Assembly (NCBI GenBank): GCA_947591475.1
Contig: CANQDE010000001.1
Location: 124,001 to 188,000 of the forward strand
Length of the DNA stretch: 64,000 nt
Direction: 5' to 3'
Source of the DNA: an uncultured Alistipes sp.
Lineage (GTDB): Bacteria > Bacteroidota > Bacteroidia > Bacteroidales > Rikenellaceae
Part shown: piece by piece, positions 1 through 10,253 of the stretch
Layout: each line of letters starts with the position of its first letter
Numbering within the stretch: the first letter of the stretch is position 1
Position numbers and translations under genes: made by a program
Notes under the pieces: model-generated
Databases searched by the model: none
Told to the model about the DNA's origin: nothing
What the model saw: only the letters and a program-made list of their open reading frames with translations

Positions 1-21
1 TTGTGTTAAAAATGGAGAGTT

Positions 22-1002
22 ATGGCAGAGATTAAAACCATCGGTATCTTGACTTCCGGAGGAGACGCCCCCGGTATGAATGCGGCCATCCGGGCCGTAA
101 CCCGCAGCGCCATCTACAACGGCATCGCCGTGAAAGGAATCATGCGCGGGTACAAAGGTTTGGTATACAACGAAATCGTCGACTTCCGCTCGCAGAGCGT
201 CAGCAACATCATCCAGATGGGCGGGACGATTCTCAAAACGGCCCGCTGCAAGGAGTTCACCACGCCCGAAGGCCGCAAAACGGCCTATGACAATATGATG
301 GAGGCCGGTATCGACGCGCTGGTCGTCATCGGCGGCGACGGTTCGCTGACCGGTGCGGGCATCTTCGCCAACGAGTACAACGTGCCTATCGTCGGGCTGC
401 CCGGCACCATCGACAATGACCTCGGCGGCACCGATTCGACCATCGGTTACGATACGGCGCTCAACACGATCGTCGAGGCGGTGGACAAATTGCGCGATAC
501 GGCATCGAGCCACGAGCGCCTCTTTTTCGTCGAGGTGATGGGTCATACGGCCGGTTATCTGGCGCTCAACAGCGCTTTGGCCTCCGGTTCCGAAGCGGCC
601 ATCATCCCCGAGATGGAAACCGAGGTCGACCAGTTGGCCGAACTGATTAACAACGGATTCCGCAAAAGCAAAAATTCGGCGATCGTCATCGTGGCCGAAA
701 ATCCCGTTACGGGCGGTGCCACGGCCTTGGCCGAGCGTGTGAAAAAGGAGTTCCCGCAGTACGATGCCCGCGTAACGATTCTGGGCCACATCCAGCGGGG
801 CGGTTCGCCGACGGCGTTCGACCGCATCCTGGCTTCGCGGATGGGCGAGGGCGCCATCGAAGCGTTGCTGGAGGGCCAGCGGAACGTGATGATCGGCATC
901 GAAAACGGCAAGATCGTTTACGTGCCTTTCTCCAAGGCGGTCAAACATCACAAGGAGATCAACCGCGGCAAACTCGAATTGGTTAAAATTTTGTCCATTT
1001 GA
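22..1002 (+). CDS. pfkA: ATP-dependent 6-phosphofructokinase
   Basis: Phosphorylates fructose 6-phosphate to fructose 1,6-bisphosphate, the committed step of glycolysis, in the cytoplasm. The 326-residue length is normal for PfkA. The nucleotide-binding GGDAPGMN motif is at residues 13-20, GGDGS at 104-108 and the catalytic TIDND at 129-133. Glycine in GGDGS, rather than the aspartate of GGDDT enzymes, points to ATP and not pyrophosphate as donor (family knowledge). The ATG at 22 gives the canonical N-terminus. Only 21 bases precede it, so its promoter is not visible. The next gene follows after 112 bases in the same direction. Confidence 0.97.
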   Translation: MAEIKTIGILTSGGDAPGMNAAIRAVTRSAIYNGIAVKGIMRGYKGLVYNEIVDFRSQSVSNIIQMGGTILKTARCKEFTTPEGRKTAYDNMMEAGIDALVVIGGDGSLTGAGIFANEYNVPIVGLPGTIDNDLGGTDSTIGYDTALNTIVEAVDKLRDTASSHERLFFVEVMGHTAGYLALNSALASGSEAAIIPEMETEVDQLAELINNGFRKSKNSAIVIVAENPVTGGATALAERVKKEFPQYDARVTILGHIQRGGSPTAFDRILASRMGEGAIEALLEGQRNVMIGIENGKIVYVPFSKAVKHHKEINRGKLELVKILSI

Positions 1003-1114
1003 GTGCGGTAGCCGGCAGCGAACGGGCGGCCGGAGCACCGGAACGCAAGCCCCTCCCGAGGGAAGGAATACAACGCAATAGAATTGCGAATATTTATACC
1101 CAGCTTAATAGAAC

Positions 1115-2116
1115 ATGAAACGAGTAATCGGCATCGGCAATGCCCTGACGGACATGCTGGTCAACCTCAAGAACGATGCGGTCTTGACCCGCTTCGATCT
1201 GGCCAAAGGGTCGATGAGCTTAGTGGACGCCACGCTGCAAACGGAAATTTCGAAATCGGTGGCCGGACTGCCCTATTCGCTCTCGTTGGGCGGGTCGGCC
1301 GGAAATACCATTCGGGCGATGGCGCGATTAGGATGCGAGGTCGGATTCATCGGCAAGGTGGGGCGCGATAAGACGGGCGACTTTTTCGTGCAGGCACTCG
1401 AAAATCTGCACGTCGAGCCGGCGGTTTTTCGTGGTACGGAGCGTTCGGGCAAGTGCGTTTCGCTCATTTCGCCCGATGGCGAGCGGACGATGGTAACCCA
1501 TTTGGGTGTGGCGCTCGAATTGTCGGCTCCGGAGATCGAACCCGATTTGTTCGACGGATACGACTGTCTCTATGTCGAGGGCTATTTGGTGCAGAACCAC
1601 GAACTGATCCGCAAGGCGGCCCGAACGGCCAAGGAGTGCGGTTTGCAGGTGGCGATCGACTTGGCGAGCTTCAACATCGTGGCGGAAAATCGGGATTTCC
1701 TGCGCGAATTGGTGCGCGATTACGTCGATATCGTCTTTGCGAACGAGGACGAGGCCAAGACGTTTACCTGCGAGGCCGAGCCGTTGAATGCGTTGCAGGC
1801 GATTTCCGAGATGGCCCGTTTGGCCGTGGTAAAAATCGGAACCAAAGGCGCCCTCATCAAGCAGGGCGACGAAGTGGTGCATGTGGGCATCATGGCGGCG
1901 GCGAAACGGGTCGATACGACGGGTGCCGGTGATTTCTATGCGGCCGGATTTATGGCCGGACTGTGCGACGGACTGTCGTTGCGGCAGTGCGGCACCATCG
2001 GGGCCGTTACGGCGGGCAAGGTCATCGAGGTGGTCGGCACGACCTTCGGCGAGGAGAGCTGGGAAGAGGTCTTGCGTTTGGTGCGCAAGGTCAAAACTGA
2101 AAAATACCTCTTCTAA
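1115..2116 (+). CDS. PfkB-family sugar/nucleoside kinase, probably adenosine kinase
   Basis: A 333-residue ribokinase-fold kinase. The N-terminal PfkB signature GGSAGN is at residues 59-64, and the C-terminal anion-hole and catalytic-base signature DTTGAGDF at 267-274. Bacteroidota proteins of this type are usually annotated adenosine kinase (adenosine to AMP), which would suit salvage beside the de novo cluster. Substrate cannot be read from sequence alone, and a fructokinase or another nucleoside kinase remains possible. The stop codon at 2114-2116 directly abuts the first repeat hairpin (2117-2132), so the repeat sits flush against the gene end. Confidence 0.85.
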   Translation: MKRVIGIGNALTDMLVNLKNDAVLTRFDLAKGSMSLVDATLQTEISKSVAGLPYSLSLGGSAGNTIRAMARLGCEVGFIGKVGRDKTGDFFVQALENLHVEPAVFRGTERSGKCVSLISPDGERTMVTHLGVALELSAPEIEPDLFDGYDCLYVEGYLVQNHELIRKAARTAKECGLQVAIDLASFNIVAENRDFLRELVRDYVDIVFANEDEAKTFTCEAEPLNALQAISEMARLAVVKIGTKGALIKQGDEVVHVGIMAAAKRVDTTGAGDFYAAGFMAGLCDGLSLRQCGTIGAVTAGKVIEVVGTTFGEESWEEVLRLVRKVKTEKYLF

Positions 2117-2455
2117 CCCCGTTTGAACGGGGTTCCTAATGCGGTGGAATGTTCCGGTGCTTTCCAACGCTTCCTTCGCTGCCCACTGTTCTCTAATTTA
2201 CGTTGAAAACGGGCCGACCTGTACCAGTTAATAAAAAAGCGGCGGGACGAAGACTGCGGAGGACGCCAAGGGCGGGCCTCCGCTGGCGGAGGCTTCGGCC
2301 CGCGCGGCTCAAAGAGCCGCTTTTTGTCAATTGTATATTGTCTCGTGAAAAGCGGTGGGTTGCGACGATACCTTAAACAAGCACCGAAACATCCCACCGC
2401 ATCGGGAACGCCTTTCAAAAGGCGCGGCCCGCGCGGCTCAAAGAGCCGCTAATTA
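2117..2455. repeat. Family B intergenic repeat cluster (B1)
   Basis: This non-coding stretch holds two family B units. The first runs on the minus strand from about 2245 to 2117 and ends in the hairpin CCCCGTTTGAACGGGG (2117-2132). The second runs on the plus strand from about 2350 to 2425 and contains GGGAACGCC followed by a hairpin of the form CGCC-TTTCAAAA-GGCG. Between and after them are GC-rich palindromes, including GCGGCTC/GAGCCGC at about 2309-2325 and 2438-2453. The core and stems match copies near 33.0 and 40.6 kb. No coding potential is convincing here. Confidence 0.8.
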
Positions 2456-2539
2456 AAATAACTGCGGGGAGCGAAAATGATGATTGTGAGCCAATCGCTT
2501 TTAATCGTCGGTCGCATGAATAAAAATTCGGTGAATTTT

Positions 2540-2571
2540 TTTGCAGACGTTGCGAAAAGTCCGTATCTTTG
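2540..2571 (+). promoter_or_regulatory. Strong Bacteroidota-type promoter of the pyr operon
   Basis: TTTG at 2540-2543, a 20-base spacer, then TATCTTTG at 2564-2571. This matches the TTTG-N19/21-TAnnTTTG consensus of the Bacteroidota primary sigma factor. Transcription should start near 2577-2579, giving a leader of about 195 bases before pyrC. The leader contains a small ORF and an intrinsic terminator. Confidence 0.85.
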
Positions 2572-2598
2572 CCCGAACGCGGAACGGACACGACGATC

Positions 2599-2706
2599 AT
2601 GATGCGACAACCCGACATAGTTTCGAAACAGGCTGTTTGGCAACAGCACGATTGGTCGGCTATCGCGTTGCCGTCCGTTTCCGGCGATTTTGTCTTATTA
2701 GGGTAA
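2599..2706 (+). CDS. Putative pyr operon leader peptide (35 aa)
   Basis: An ORF of 35 codons with tandem ATG codons at 2599 and 2602, starting about 20 bases after the predicted transcription start. It begins MMRQPDIVSK and ends GDFVLLG. Its TAA stop (2704-2706) lies inside the 5' arm of the terminator stem that follows. The last codons are U-rich (2687-2700 has nine U in fourteen). This is the geometry of the enterobacterial pyrBI leader: a ribosome that keeps up with a polymerase slowed by low UTP would mask the terminator. No homology to a known leader is claimed. Function is inferred from layout. Confidence 0.6.
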   Translation: MMRQPDIVSKQAVWQQHDWSAIALPSVSGDFVLLG

Positions 2707-2733
2707 CTGTTTTTCAGTTGCCCTAATTTTTTT
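2698..2733 (+). terminator. Intrinsic terminator/attenuator in the pyrC leader
   Basis: A 12-bp stem with one G-U pair. The 5' arm is 2698-2709 (starts TTAGGG), the loop is five T (2710-2714), the 3' arm is 2715-2726 (ends CCCTAA), and seven T follow (2727-2733). It lies between the promoter at 2540-2571 and pyrC at 2774, so full-length transcripts must read through it. The overlap with the leader stop codon suggests regulated read-through. Confidence 0.85.
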
Positions 2734-2773
2734 GTGTGATGGTAGTTAGCTATTTCACCCTGTTTGCACTCGT

Positions 2774-4036
2774 ATGAAAACCTTTTACATTCATGCACAG
2801 GTCTGGCGCGACGGCCGATTCGAAGCGGGTTCGGTCGTCGTGGAGAACGGACGCATCGCCGTTCCGTGCGAGCCTTCGCCGGAGGATGCGTGCATCGACC
2901 TCGGCGGACGTCGGCTCGTCCCCGGGTTGGTCGACGTGCATGTTCATTTGCGGGAGCCCGGTTTTTCGCAGAAGGAGACCATCGCCACCGGTACGGCCGC
3001 TGCGGCTCACGGAGGTTATACGGCTGTCTGCGCCATGCCCAACCTGCGACCGGCACCCGATGCGCCCGATACGTTGGCGCTGGAACTCGATGCGATTCGG
3101 CGCGATGCTGTCGTGCGCGTCTATCCCTACGGTTGCATCACGATGGGACAGCGCGGCGCCGGTGAGTTGGTCGATTTCGCCGCTTTGGCGCCGGAAGTCG
3201 TCGGCTTTTCGGACGATGGGCGCGGTGTGCAGGCCGACGGGTTGATGGAACGGGCCATGCAGGGGGCTGCGGCTGTCGGGAAACCCATCGTGGCCCATTG
3301 CGAGGTCGATGAACTGCTGCGCGGCGGATATATCCACGATGGCGTCTATTGCCGTGCGCACGGACATCGGGGCATCTGTTCCGAAAGCGAATGGCGGCAG
3401 GTGGAGCGCGATATTGCGTTGGCTGAAAAAACGGGTTGCCAATATCATGTGTGCCACGTTTCGACGGCCGAGAGCGTCGAATTGGTGCGTCGGGCCAAGG
3501 CGCGCGGCGTGCGGGTGAGTTGCGAGACAGCGCCGCACTATCTGCTGTTGTGCGACGAGGATTTGCAGGAGGACGGACGGTTCAAGATGAATCCGCCCTT
3601 GCGCAGTCGGGCCGATCGCGATGCGTTGCGGGCGGGCGTCTGCGACGGAACCATCGAGGTGATCGCCACCGACCATGCGCCGCATACGGCCGAGGAAAAG
3701 GCTCGCGGATTGGTCGGCAGCGCGATGGGAATCGTGGGGTTGGAATGCGCTTTTCCGGTGCTTTACACCGGATTGGTGTTGCCCGGACTGTTGACGCTCG
3801 AACGGTTGATTGCCTTGATGACCGACAATCCCCGCCGGATTTTCGGCCTCGAAGGGGGATTGCATGTGGGCGATGCGGCCGATTTTACGGTGCTCGACCT
3901 CGATGACGAATATATCATCGACCCGTCGACGTTCCGGTCGAAGGGCCGTGCGACGCCGTTCGCCGGATGGCGGGTGCGGGGTCGTGCCGTGCGGACGGTC
4001 GTGGGCGGGCGTACCGTCTACGAGGCGGAGGCATAG
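2774..4036 (+). CDS. pyrC: Dihydroorotase
   Basis: Cyclises carbamoyl-aspartate to dihydroorotate (third step of UMP synthesis). It is a 420-residue amidohydrolase of the multifunctional-type dihydroorotase class. Metal ligands lie in HVHLREPG (from residue 56) and in the DHAPHT motif at 300-305, and a C-terminal composite beta domain ends in VVGGRTVYEAEA. The ATG at 2774 gives the usual short N-terminal beta segment before the barrel. It is the first gene behind the leader/attenuator, which makes it the entry gene of the pyr cluster. Confidence 0.95.
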   Translation: MKTFYIHAQVWRDGRFEAGSVVVENGRIAVPCEPSPEDACIDLGGRRLVPGLVDVHVHLREPGFSQKETIATGTAAAAHGGYTAVCAMPNLRPAPDAPDTLALELDAIRRDAVVRVYPYGCITMGQRGAGELVDFAALAPEVVGFSDDGRGVQADGLMERAMQGAAAVGKPIVAHCEVDELLRGGYIHDGVYCRAHGHRGICSESEWRQVERDIALAEKTGCQYHVCHVSTAESVELVRRAKARGVRVSCETAPHYLLLCDEDLQEDGRFKMNPPLRSRADRDALRAGVCDGTIEVIATDHAPHTAEEKARGLVGSAMGIVGLECAFPVLYTGLVLPGLLTLERLIALMTDNPRRIFGLEGGLHVGDAADFTVLDLDDEYIIDPSTFRSKGRATPFAGWRVRGRAVRTVVGGRTVYEAEA

Positions 4037-4077
4037 AGCGGTGAGGCTCGGATGCACGAACAAGGATAAATTTATAG

Positions 4078-4208
4078 ATGGACGGCCCGATGGATCGATT
4101 CGTTTGAGAGCATCGATCGAAGCCCCCGCCGAGGCGGGGGTGCGGGGGTGCGGGGGTGGGTCAGGCCTGCATACGCCGCTACAGGTGGCGAGTACAAAGG
4201 TTCGGACT
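4078..4208 (+). repeat. Family A intergenic repeat, copy 1
   Basis: Lies between pyrC and carA. The invariant hairpin CCCCCGCC-GA-GGCGGGGG spans 4123-4140. The G-rich linker is duplicated (TGCGGGGG twice). The second stem is CGCCGC (4174-4179) with GTGGCG (4185-4190), followed by GAGTAC. The left flank (GACGGCCCGATGG, then CGATTCGTTT) matches copy 3. The remainder of the 243-base gap shows no clear promoter or terminator. Confidence 0.8.
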
Positions 4209-4279
4209 TGCAAATAAGGGTAAACAACCGTTGATACATTTATAATTAGGTAAGTCAGTTAGCAAAATAAAGGCAGTTA

Positions 4280-5371
4280 ATGAAACCGTTTACGAAAAAA
4301 ATCGTCTTGGAAAACGGCCGCGAGTTTTACGGTTACGGCTTCGGCGCCGACCGCGAGGCGGTGAACGAGATCGTTTTCAACACCTCGATGGTGGGGTATC
4401 AGGAGATCATCTCCGACCCGTCGTATACCGGCCAGATGGTGGTGATGACCTATCCGCTCATCGGCAACTACGGTACGGCCGAGGAGGACAACGAGTCGAA
4501 GTTTCCCTCGATCGGCGGACTGATCGTGCGCGAGTACAACGACATCCCGTCGAATTTCCGCTATACCCGCACGTTGAACGAGGTGTTCGAGGAACTGGGC
4601 ATTCCGGGCATTTCGGGCATCGACACCCGCACGCTGACGCGCATCATCCGCGATGAGGGCAGCCAGAAGGTGATGATTACCGATGCCGCCACGCCGCTCG
4701 ACGAGGCGATGGAACGGATCTGCGCCTGCGAATTGCCGCACGACCAGGTGTCGCGGGTGAGTTGCAAGAAGCGTTGGTTTTCGCGAACGCCCAACCATCG
4801 TTTCGACGTCGTGGCCATCGACTGCGGCATCAAATACAACATCATCCATTGCCTCAATGCCCGCGGATGCAACGTAACGGTCGTGCCGTTCGATGCTTCG
4901 GTCGAGGAGATTCTGGCGTTCCGGCCCGACGGCATCTTCCTGTCGAACGGCCCGGGCGACCCGATGGATGTCGAACCGGTTATCGAGAAGGTGCGCCGTC
5001 TGCGCGGCAAACTGCCCATCTTCGGCATCTGCATGGGCCACCAGATGGTTGCTTTGGCCTACGGCGCCCGCACGTTCAAGATGAAGTTCGGCCATCGCGG
5101 CGGCAATCATCCCGTGAAGTGCTTGGCGACCGGAAAGATCGAAATCACGAGCCAGAATCACAGCTTCGCCGTTGATATTGATTCGTTGCAGGGCACCGGT
5201 CTCGAACTGACCCACGTCAATTTGTTGGACGGCACGGCCGAAGGAATCGAATGCAAGGCCGACAAGGTTTTCTCGGTGCAGTACCACCCCGAGAGCGCCC
5301 CGGGGCCGCAGGACAGCACCGGTTTGTTCGACAAATTCATTCAAATGATGGAGGAACACAAAAATGCCTAA
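4280..5371 (+). CDS. carA: Carbamoyl-phosphate synthase, glutaminase (small) subunit
   Basis: Releases ammonia from glutamine and passes it to CarB. At 363 residues it has normal length. It has the N-terminal CPSase small-chain domain and a C-terminal class I glutamine amidotransferase domain with nucleophile Cys251 (FGICMGHQ), His336 and Glu338 (QYHPES). It overlaps carB by 8 bases, indicating translational coupling of the two subunits. Its product feeds both pyrimidine and arginine synthesis. Confidence 0.97.
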   Translation: MKPFTKKIVLENGREFYGYGFGADREAVNEIVFNTSMVGYQEIISDPSYTGQMVVMTYPLIGNYGTAEEDNESKFPSIGGLIVREYNDIPSNFRYTRTLNEVFEELGIPGISGIDTRTLTRIIRDEGSQKVMITDAATPLDEAMERICACELPHDQVSRVSCKKRWFSRTPNHRFDVVAIDCGIKYNIIHCLNARGCNVTVVPFDASVEEILAFRPDGIFLSNGPGDPMDVEPVIEKVRRLRGKLPIFGICMGHQMVALAYGARTFKMKFGHRGGNHPVKCLATGKIEITSQNHSFAVDIDSLQGTGLELTHVNLLDGTAEGIECKADKVFSVQYHPESAPGPQDSTGLFDKFIQMMEEHKNA

Positions 5372-8300
5372 GAGAAAAGATATAAACAAGGTGATGGTGA
5401 TCGGCTCGGGCCCGATCGTCATCGGTCAGGCTGCCGAGTTCGACTATGCCGGTACGCAGGCCTGCCTGGCGCTTCGCGAGGAGGGGTACGAAGTGGTGTT
5501 GGTCAACTCCAATCCGGCCACCATCATGACCGACACCCATATCGCCGACAAGGTCTACATGGAGCCGCTGACGCTCGAATACGTCGCTAAAATCATCCGT
5601 TACGAACGTCCCGACGCCATCGTCCCGGGCCTCGGCGGACAGACGGCGTTGAATCTGGCCGTGCAGCTCGCCAAGAAAGGGATTCTGGCCGAATGTCAGG
5701 TCGAAATTCTCGGTACGTCGTTCGAATCCATCGAGCGGGCCGAAGACCGCGAACTGTTCAAGAAGCTTTGCCAGTCGTTGGGCGAGCCGGTGCTGCCGTC
5801 GGAAATCGCCACCTCCATTGAGGAGGGGGTCGAGGTCGCGGCCCGCATCGGTTATCCCGTCGTGCTGCGTCCCGCCTTTACGTTGGGCGGCACGGGCGGC
5901 GGTTTCGCCGACAACGAGCAGGAGCTTCGTGGGTTGATGCGCAATGCCTTGTTCCTTTCGCCCGTGCATCAGGTGCTCATCGAGAAGAGCATCAAGGGTT
6001 ACAAGGAGATCGAATACGAGGTCATCCGCGACAGCAACGACACGGCCTTGGCTATCTGCAACATGGAGAACATCGACCCCGTGGGCATCCATACGGGCGA
6101 CTCGATCGTCGTCGCGCCGAGCCAGACGCTGACGAACCACGAGTACCAGATGTTGCGCGATTCAGCCTTGAAAATCATCCGCGAATTGAAAATCGAGGGC
6201 GGTTGCAACGTGCAGTTCGCGTTGGATCCGCTTTCGTTCAAATACTATTTGATCGAGGTCAATCCGCGCGTTTCGCGTTCGTCGGCCCTCGCTTCGAAGG
6301 CGTCGGGGTATCCGATTGCTCGCGTTAGCGCCAAAATTGCCGTAGGTATGACCCTCGACGAAATTCAGCTGGCCAACACGCCCGCCAGCTTCGAACCGAC
6401 GCTGGATTATGTGGTTACCAAAATCGCCCGCTTCCCGTTCGACAAGTTCACCGATGCGTCGAACAAGTTGGGCACGCAGATGAAGGCCACCGGCGAGGTG
6501 ATGGCTGTGGGCCGTACGATCGAAGAATCGCTTTTGAAGGCGGTGCGTTCGCTCGAAACGGGCGTTTGCCACATCTATCACCGCAAGTTCGACCGCTGGA
6601 CGACCGAACAGCTGCTCACCTATATCAAGGAGGGAACGGACGACCGCTTGTATGCCATCGCGCAGTTGATTCGTTTGGGCGTCGACTTGGTGCTGATTTA
6701 CAACAACACGAAAATAGACCTCTTTTTCCTCGAAAAATTCAAGAACATCGTCGAGTTCGAGCGGGTCGTGCGCGAACATCCGCAGGACATCGAAACGTTG
6801 CGCGACGCCAAGCGCATGGGCTTCAGCGACAAGTATATCGGTCAGCTGTGGGGCCTCACGGAACAGGAGATGTTCCGCCTGCGCGAACGCAACGGCATCT
6901 TCCCCGTCTATAAGATGATCGACACCTGCGCCAGCGAGTTCGCCTCCTACGTGCCCTATTTCTATTCGACCTACGAAATCGAAAACGAATCCGTCGTAAG
7001 CGACCGGCGCAAAATCGTCGTGCTCGGTTCAGGCCCGATCCGCATCGGACAGGGCGTCGAATTCGACTATTCGACCGTGCATGCCATCTGGTCGATTCGC
7101 GAGGCGGGCTACGAGGCCATCATCATCAACAACAACCCCGAGACCGTTTCGACCGATTACACCACGAGCGACAAACTCTATTTCGAACCGTTGACGGTCG
7201 AGGACGTGATGAACGTCATCCGTCTGGAGCGGCCCGAAGCCATCGTCGTCTCGCTCGGCGGACAGACGGCCATCAATTTGGCCGAGCCGTTGGCCGAATT
7301 GGGCGTGCCTATCATCGGCACCGACACGGCGGCCATCCGCAATGCCGAGGATCGCGGCTGCTTCGAGCGGATCATGGAGGAACTCGGCATCCCGCAGCCC
7401 GAGGCCGAAGCCGTTACCGACATCGAAGCGGGTGTCCGCGCCGCCGCGCGCATCGGTTATCCGGTGCTCGTGCGTCCGAGCTACGTGCTGGGCGGCCGCG
7501 CCATGCAGATTGTCTCCAACGAGGAACGCCTGCGCCACTATCTTCAAACGGCCGTCGAGGTCAACGTCGATTCGCCGGTGTTGGTCGATCGCTACATCAT
7601 GGGCAAGGAGTTGGAGGTGGACGCTATCTGCGACGGCAAGGAGGTTTTCATCCCGGGCATCATGGAGCACGTCGAGCGGACGGGCATCCATTCGGGCGAC
7701 TCGATCAGCGTCTATCCCACGTTCAGCGTCTCGCAGCATGCCAAACAGCAGATTATCGACTACACGGTGCGTCTGGGTCTGCGGATCGGCATCATCGGCC
7801 TGTACAATATTCAGTTCATTCTCGATGCGGACGACCGCGTCTATGTCATCGAGGTCAATCCCCGTTCGTCGCGCACCGTGCCGTTCCTTTCGAAATCGAC
7901 GGGCGTGCAGATGGCCCACATCGCCACGCAGGTCATTCTGGGCAAGAGCCTGCGCGAACAGGGAATCACCGAAGTTTACGGCAAAGAGAAGGAACGTTGG
8001 TACGTCAAGGCACCCGCCTTTTCGTTCGCCAAAATCCGTGGCATGGATTCCTACCTCTCGCCCGAGATGAAATCGACGGGCGAAGCGATCGGATACGACG
8101 ACAAACTGACCCGCGCCCTCTACAAGGCCTTGCAGGCTACGGGCATGAACGTCAGCAATTACGGTACGATCTTCGTAACCATCGCCGATCGGGATAAAGA
8201 GGCGGCCCTTCCGTTGGTGAAACGTTTCTACGACCTCGGATTTAACATCGAGGCCACGACCGGTACGGCGGAGTTCCTGCGTCGGCAGGGCATCCGCACG

Positions 8301-8543
8301 CGTACGCGGCGCAAATTGAGCGAGGGCAGCAGCGAAATCATCGATTCGTTGCGGCAGGGTCATGTCAGCTATGTCATCAACACCATCGACATCAATCAGC
8401 ACAATACGCGGTTGGACGGTTACGAAATCCGTCGCACGGCGGTGGAGAACAACGTAACGGTTTTCACCGCGTTGGAGACCGTGAAGGTCTTGTTGGACGT
8501 GCTCGAAGAAATCACCTTGCGTGTGTCGACGATCGACTCCTGA
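5364..8543 (+). CDS. carB: Carbamoyl-phosphate synthase, large subunit
   Basis: A 1059-residue two-lobed ATP-grasp synthetase that makes carbamoyl phosphate from bicarbonate, ammonia and two ATP. The internal duplication is visible: [19 protein letters not shown] near the N-terminus recurs as [17 protein letters not shown] near residue 550. Each half carries its own biotin-carboxylase-like ATP site and a VNPR-type metal-binding motif. The C-terminal MGS-like allosteric domain ([18 protein letters not shown]) is where UMP and similar effectors bind in relatives. The start overlaps carA by 8 bases. Confidence 0.98.
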   Translation: MPKRKDINKVMVIGSGPIVIGQAAEFDYAGTQACLALREEGYEVVLVNSNPATIMTDTHIADKVYMEPLTLEYVAKIIRYERPDAIVPGLGGQTALNLAVQLAKKGILAECQVEILGTSFESIERAEDRELFKKLCQSLGEPVLPSEIATSIEEGVEVAARIGYPVVLRPAFTLGGTGGGFADNEQELRGLMRNALFLSPVHQVLIEKSIKGYKEIEYEVIRDSNDTALAICNMENIDPVGIHTGDSIVVAPSQTLTNHEYQMLRDSALKIIRELKIEGGCNVQFALDPLSFKYYLIEVNPRVSRSSALASKASGYPIARVSAKIAVGMTLDEIQLANTPASFEPTLDYVVTKIARFPFDKFTDASNKLGTQMKATGEVMAVGRTIEESLLKAVRSLETGVCHIYHRKFDRWTTEQLLTYIKEGTDDRLYAIAQLIRLGVDLVLIYNNTKIDLFFLEKFKNIVEFERVVREHPQDIETLRDAKRMGFSDKYIGQLWGLTEQEMFRLRERNGIFPVYKMIDTCASEFASYVPYFYSTYEIENESVVSDRRKIVVLGSGPIRIGQGVEFDYSTVHAIWSIREAGYEAIIINNNPETVSTDYTTSDKLYFEPLTVEDVMNVIRLERPEAIVVSLGGQTAINLAEPLAELGVPIIGTDTAAIRNAEDRGCFERIMEELGIPQPEAEAVTDIEAGVRAAARIGYPVLVRPSYVLGGRAMQIVSNEERLRHYLQTAVEVNVDSPVLVDRYIMGKELEVDAICDGKEVFIPGIMEHVERTGIHSGDSISVYPTFSVSQHAKQQIIDYTVRLGLRIGIIGLYNIQFILDADDRVYVIEVNPRSSRTVPFLSKSTGVQMAHIATQVILGKSLREQGITEVYGKEKERWYVKAPAFSFAKIRGMDSYLSPEMKSTGEAIGYDDKLTRALYKALQATGMNVSNYGTIFVTIADRDKEAALPLVKRFYDLGFNIEATTGTAEFLRRQGIRTRTRRKLSEGSSEIIDSLRQGHVSYVINTIDINQHNTRLDGYEIRRTAVENNVTVFTALETVKVLLDVLEEITLRVSTIDS

Positions 8544-8605
8544 TGTCGGTGAAATCGGAAAATTCGGAGGACCGCCGTGCGCTCCGAACGGAATGAAAAG
8601 AGAGC

Positions 8606-9343
8606 ATGAAAAAAGCGATTTATAAAATCCGGTCGAATGAACCGTTGACGGCTTCGGTGTGGCGGATGACGCTGGCGGGCGATACGCAGGCAATCACCGC
8701 GCCCGGGCAGTTCGTCAACATCGCCATCGACGGACTGTTCCTGCGGCGGCCGATTTCCGTGTGCGACTGCGAGCCCGGTCGGCTGACGTTGATTTATAAG
8801 GTCGTGGGCGAGGGCACGGAGCGCATGAGCCGCATGAGGGCCGGCGACGAACTCGATTTGTTGACCGGTCTCGGCAACGGATTTTCGATTACCTCCGGTT
8901 CGCAACGGCCGTTGCTCGTCGGAGGCGGGGTCGGGGTGCCGCCGCTCTACTTGTTGGCCAAGCAGTTGCTTGCGGCGGGACTTCCCGTGCAGGTGGTGTT
9001 GGGCTTCAATACGGCCGCCGAATGCTTCTACGAAGCGGAGTTCCGCGCTTTGGGCTGCGACGTAACGGTCGCGACGGTCGACGGCTCGGCAGGCGTCAAA
9101 GGATTCGTAACGATGGCCATTGCCGAACGGAACCTCGATTTCGATTATTTTTACGCTTGCGGGCCGTTGCCGATGCTTCGTGCGTTATGCGACGCCGTGC
9201 CACAGGACGGCCAGCTTTCGTTCGAGGAGCGCATGGGATGCGGCTTCGGCGGTTGCATGGGCTGCACGTGCAAGACCAAAAACGGGCCGAAACGCATCTG
9301 CAAAGAGGGTCCCGTATTGGAGAAAGGAGAGATCGTATGGTAG
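8606..9343 (+). CDS. pyrK: Dihydroorotate dehydrogenase electron-transfer subunit
   Basis: An FAD/[2Fe-2S] reductase subunit that carries electrons from PyrD to NAD+. 245 residues: ferredoxin-reductase-like FAD domain, NAD-binding domain (GGGVGVPPLYLLAKQL) and a C-terminal cluster with Cys212, Cys217, Cys220 and Cys232. The spacing matches the class 1B PyrK pattern. It overlaps pyrD by 7 bases, as expected for subunits of one heterotetramer. It sits 62 bases after carB with no clear promoter between. Confidence 0.96.
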   Translation: MKKAIYKIRSNEPLTASVWRMTLAGDTQAITAPGQFVNIAIDGLFLRRPISVCDCEPGRLTLIYKVVGEGTERMSRMRAGDELDLLTGLGNGFSITSGSQRPLLVGGGVGVPPLYLLAKQLLAAGLPVQVVLGFNTAAECFYEAEFRALGCDVTVATVDGSAGVKGFVTMAIAERNLDFDYFYACGPLPMLRALCDAVPQDGQLSFEERMGCGFGGCMGCTCKTKNGPKRICKEGPVLEKGEIVW

Positions 9344-10248
9344 ATACTTCGGTTGAGTTGAGCGGTTGGCGGCTGGATAATCCGGTCGTTCCGGCCAGCG
9401 GCACGTTCGGATTCGGCAACGAGTTCAAGGATTTCTATGACCTCAATCTGCTCGGAACCTTTTCGTTCAAGGGCACGACGCGCGAACCGCGTTACGGCAA
9501 TCCGACCCCCCGCATCGCCGAATGCACGGCCGGTATGATAAACGCCGTGGGGTTGCAGAACCCGGGTATCGACGCCGTTATCTCCGACGAGTTGCCACGC
9601 TTGAAAACGTTCTTTCATAAGAAAGTCATTGCTAATATATCGGGCTTCTCGGTCGACGAATACGCCTATTGTTGCGAGCGCATCGACCGCGAGGAACAAG
9701 TCGGGCTTATCGAGGTGAATATCTCCTGCCCCAACGTGCGGCACGGCGGCATGTCGTTCGGCACTTCGCCCGAATCGGCTGCCGAGGTAACTCGTGCGGT
9801 GAAGGCCGTAACGACCAAACCCGTCTATATGAAACTTTCGCCCAACGTCTCGGACATCGTCGCCATCGCCCGCGCTTGCGTGGAGGCCGGTGCCGACGGG
9901 TTGTGTCTCATCAATACGGTGCTCGGGATGCGGATCGACGTGCAGCGGCGGCGGGCGGTCGTCGCCAATACGATGGGCGGATTTTCCGGCCCTGCCATCT
10001 TTCCGTTGGCCGTGCGGATGGTCTATCAAGTGGCTCGGGCCTGTGCAGTGCCCGTCATCGGTTGCGGCGGCGTGCAGTCGGCCCGCGACGTCATCGAGAT
10101 GATGATGGTCGGTGCCACGGCCGTCGAGGTCGGTGCGGCCAATTTGGTGAATCCGTATGCCTGCAAGGAGATCATCGAGGCGCTGCCTGCGGAGATGGAG
10201 CGGCTCGGCATCGAAAAATTGAACGACATCATCGGTATAATCGAATAA
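9337..10248 (+). CDS. pyrD: Dihydroorotate dehydrogenase, class 1B catalytic subunit
   Basis: Oxidises dihydroorotate to orotate on FMN. The ATG at 9337 overlaps the end of pyrK and gives a normal 303-residue protein beginning [11 protein letters not shown]; a longer reading would run through pyrK in another frame. The active-site base is Cys131 in NISCPN, which defines class 1 enzymes (class 2 uses Ser). The FMN phosphate site is [19 protein letters not shown]. Pairing with PyrK makes it the NAD+-linked 1B type, suited to an anaerobe. Confidence 0.96.
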   Translation: MVDTSVELSGWRLDNPVVPASGTFGFGNEFKDFYDLNLLGTFSFKGTTREPRYGNPTPRIAECTAGMINAVGLQNPGIDAVISDELPRLKTFFHKKVIANISGFSVDEYAYCCERIDREEQVGLIEVNISCPNVRHGGMSFGTSPESAAEVTRAVKAVTTKPVYMKLSPNVSDIVAIARACVEAGADGLCLINTVLGMRIDVQRRRAVVANTMGGFSGPAIFPLAVRMVYQVARACAVPVIGCGGVQSARDVIEMMMVGATAVEVGAANLVNPYACKEIIEALPAEMERLGIEKLNDIIGIIE

Positions 10249-10253
10249 GAATC

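Noticed and set aside
2115..3056. Minus-strand frames over the adoK-pyrC gap that translate to Arg/Pro-rich proteins
   Set aside because: They are translations of family B palindromes and of the pyrC antisense strand. The same Arg/Pro-rich wording appears wherever the repeat occurs, in either direction.
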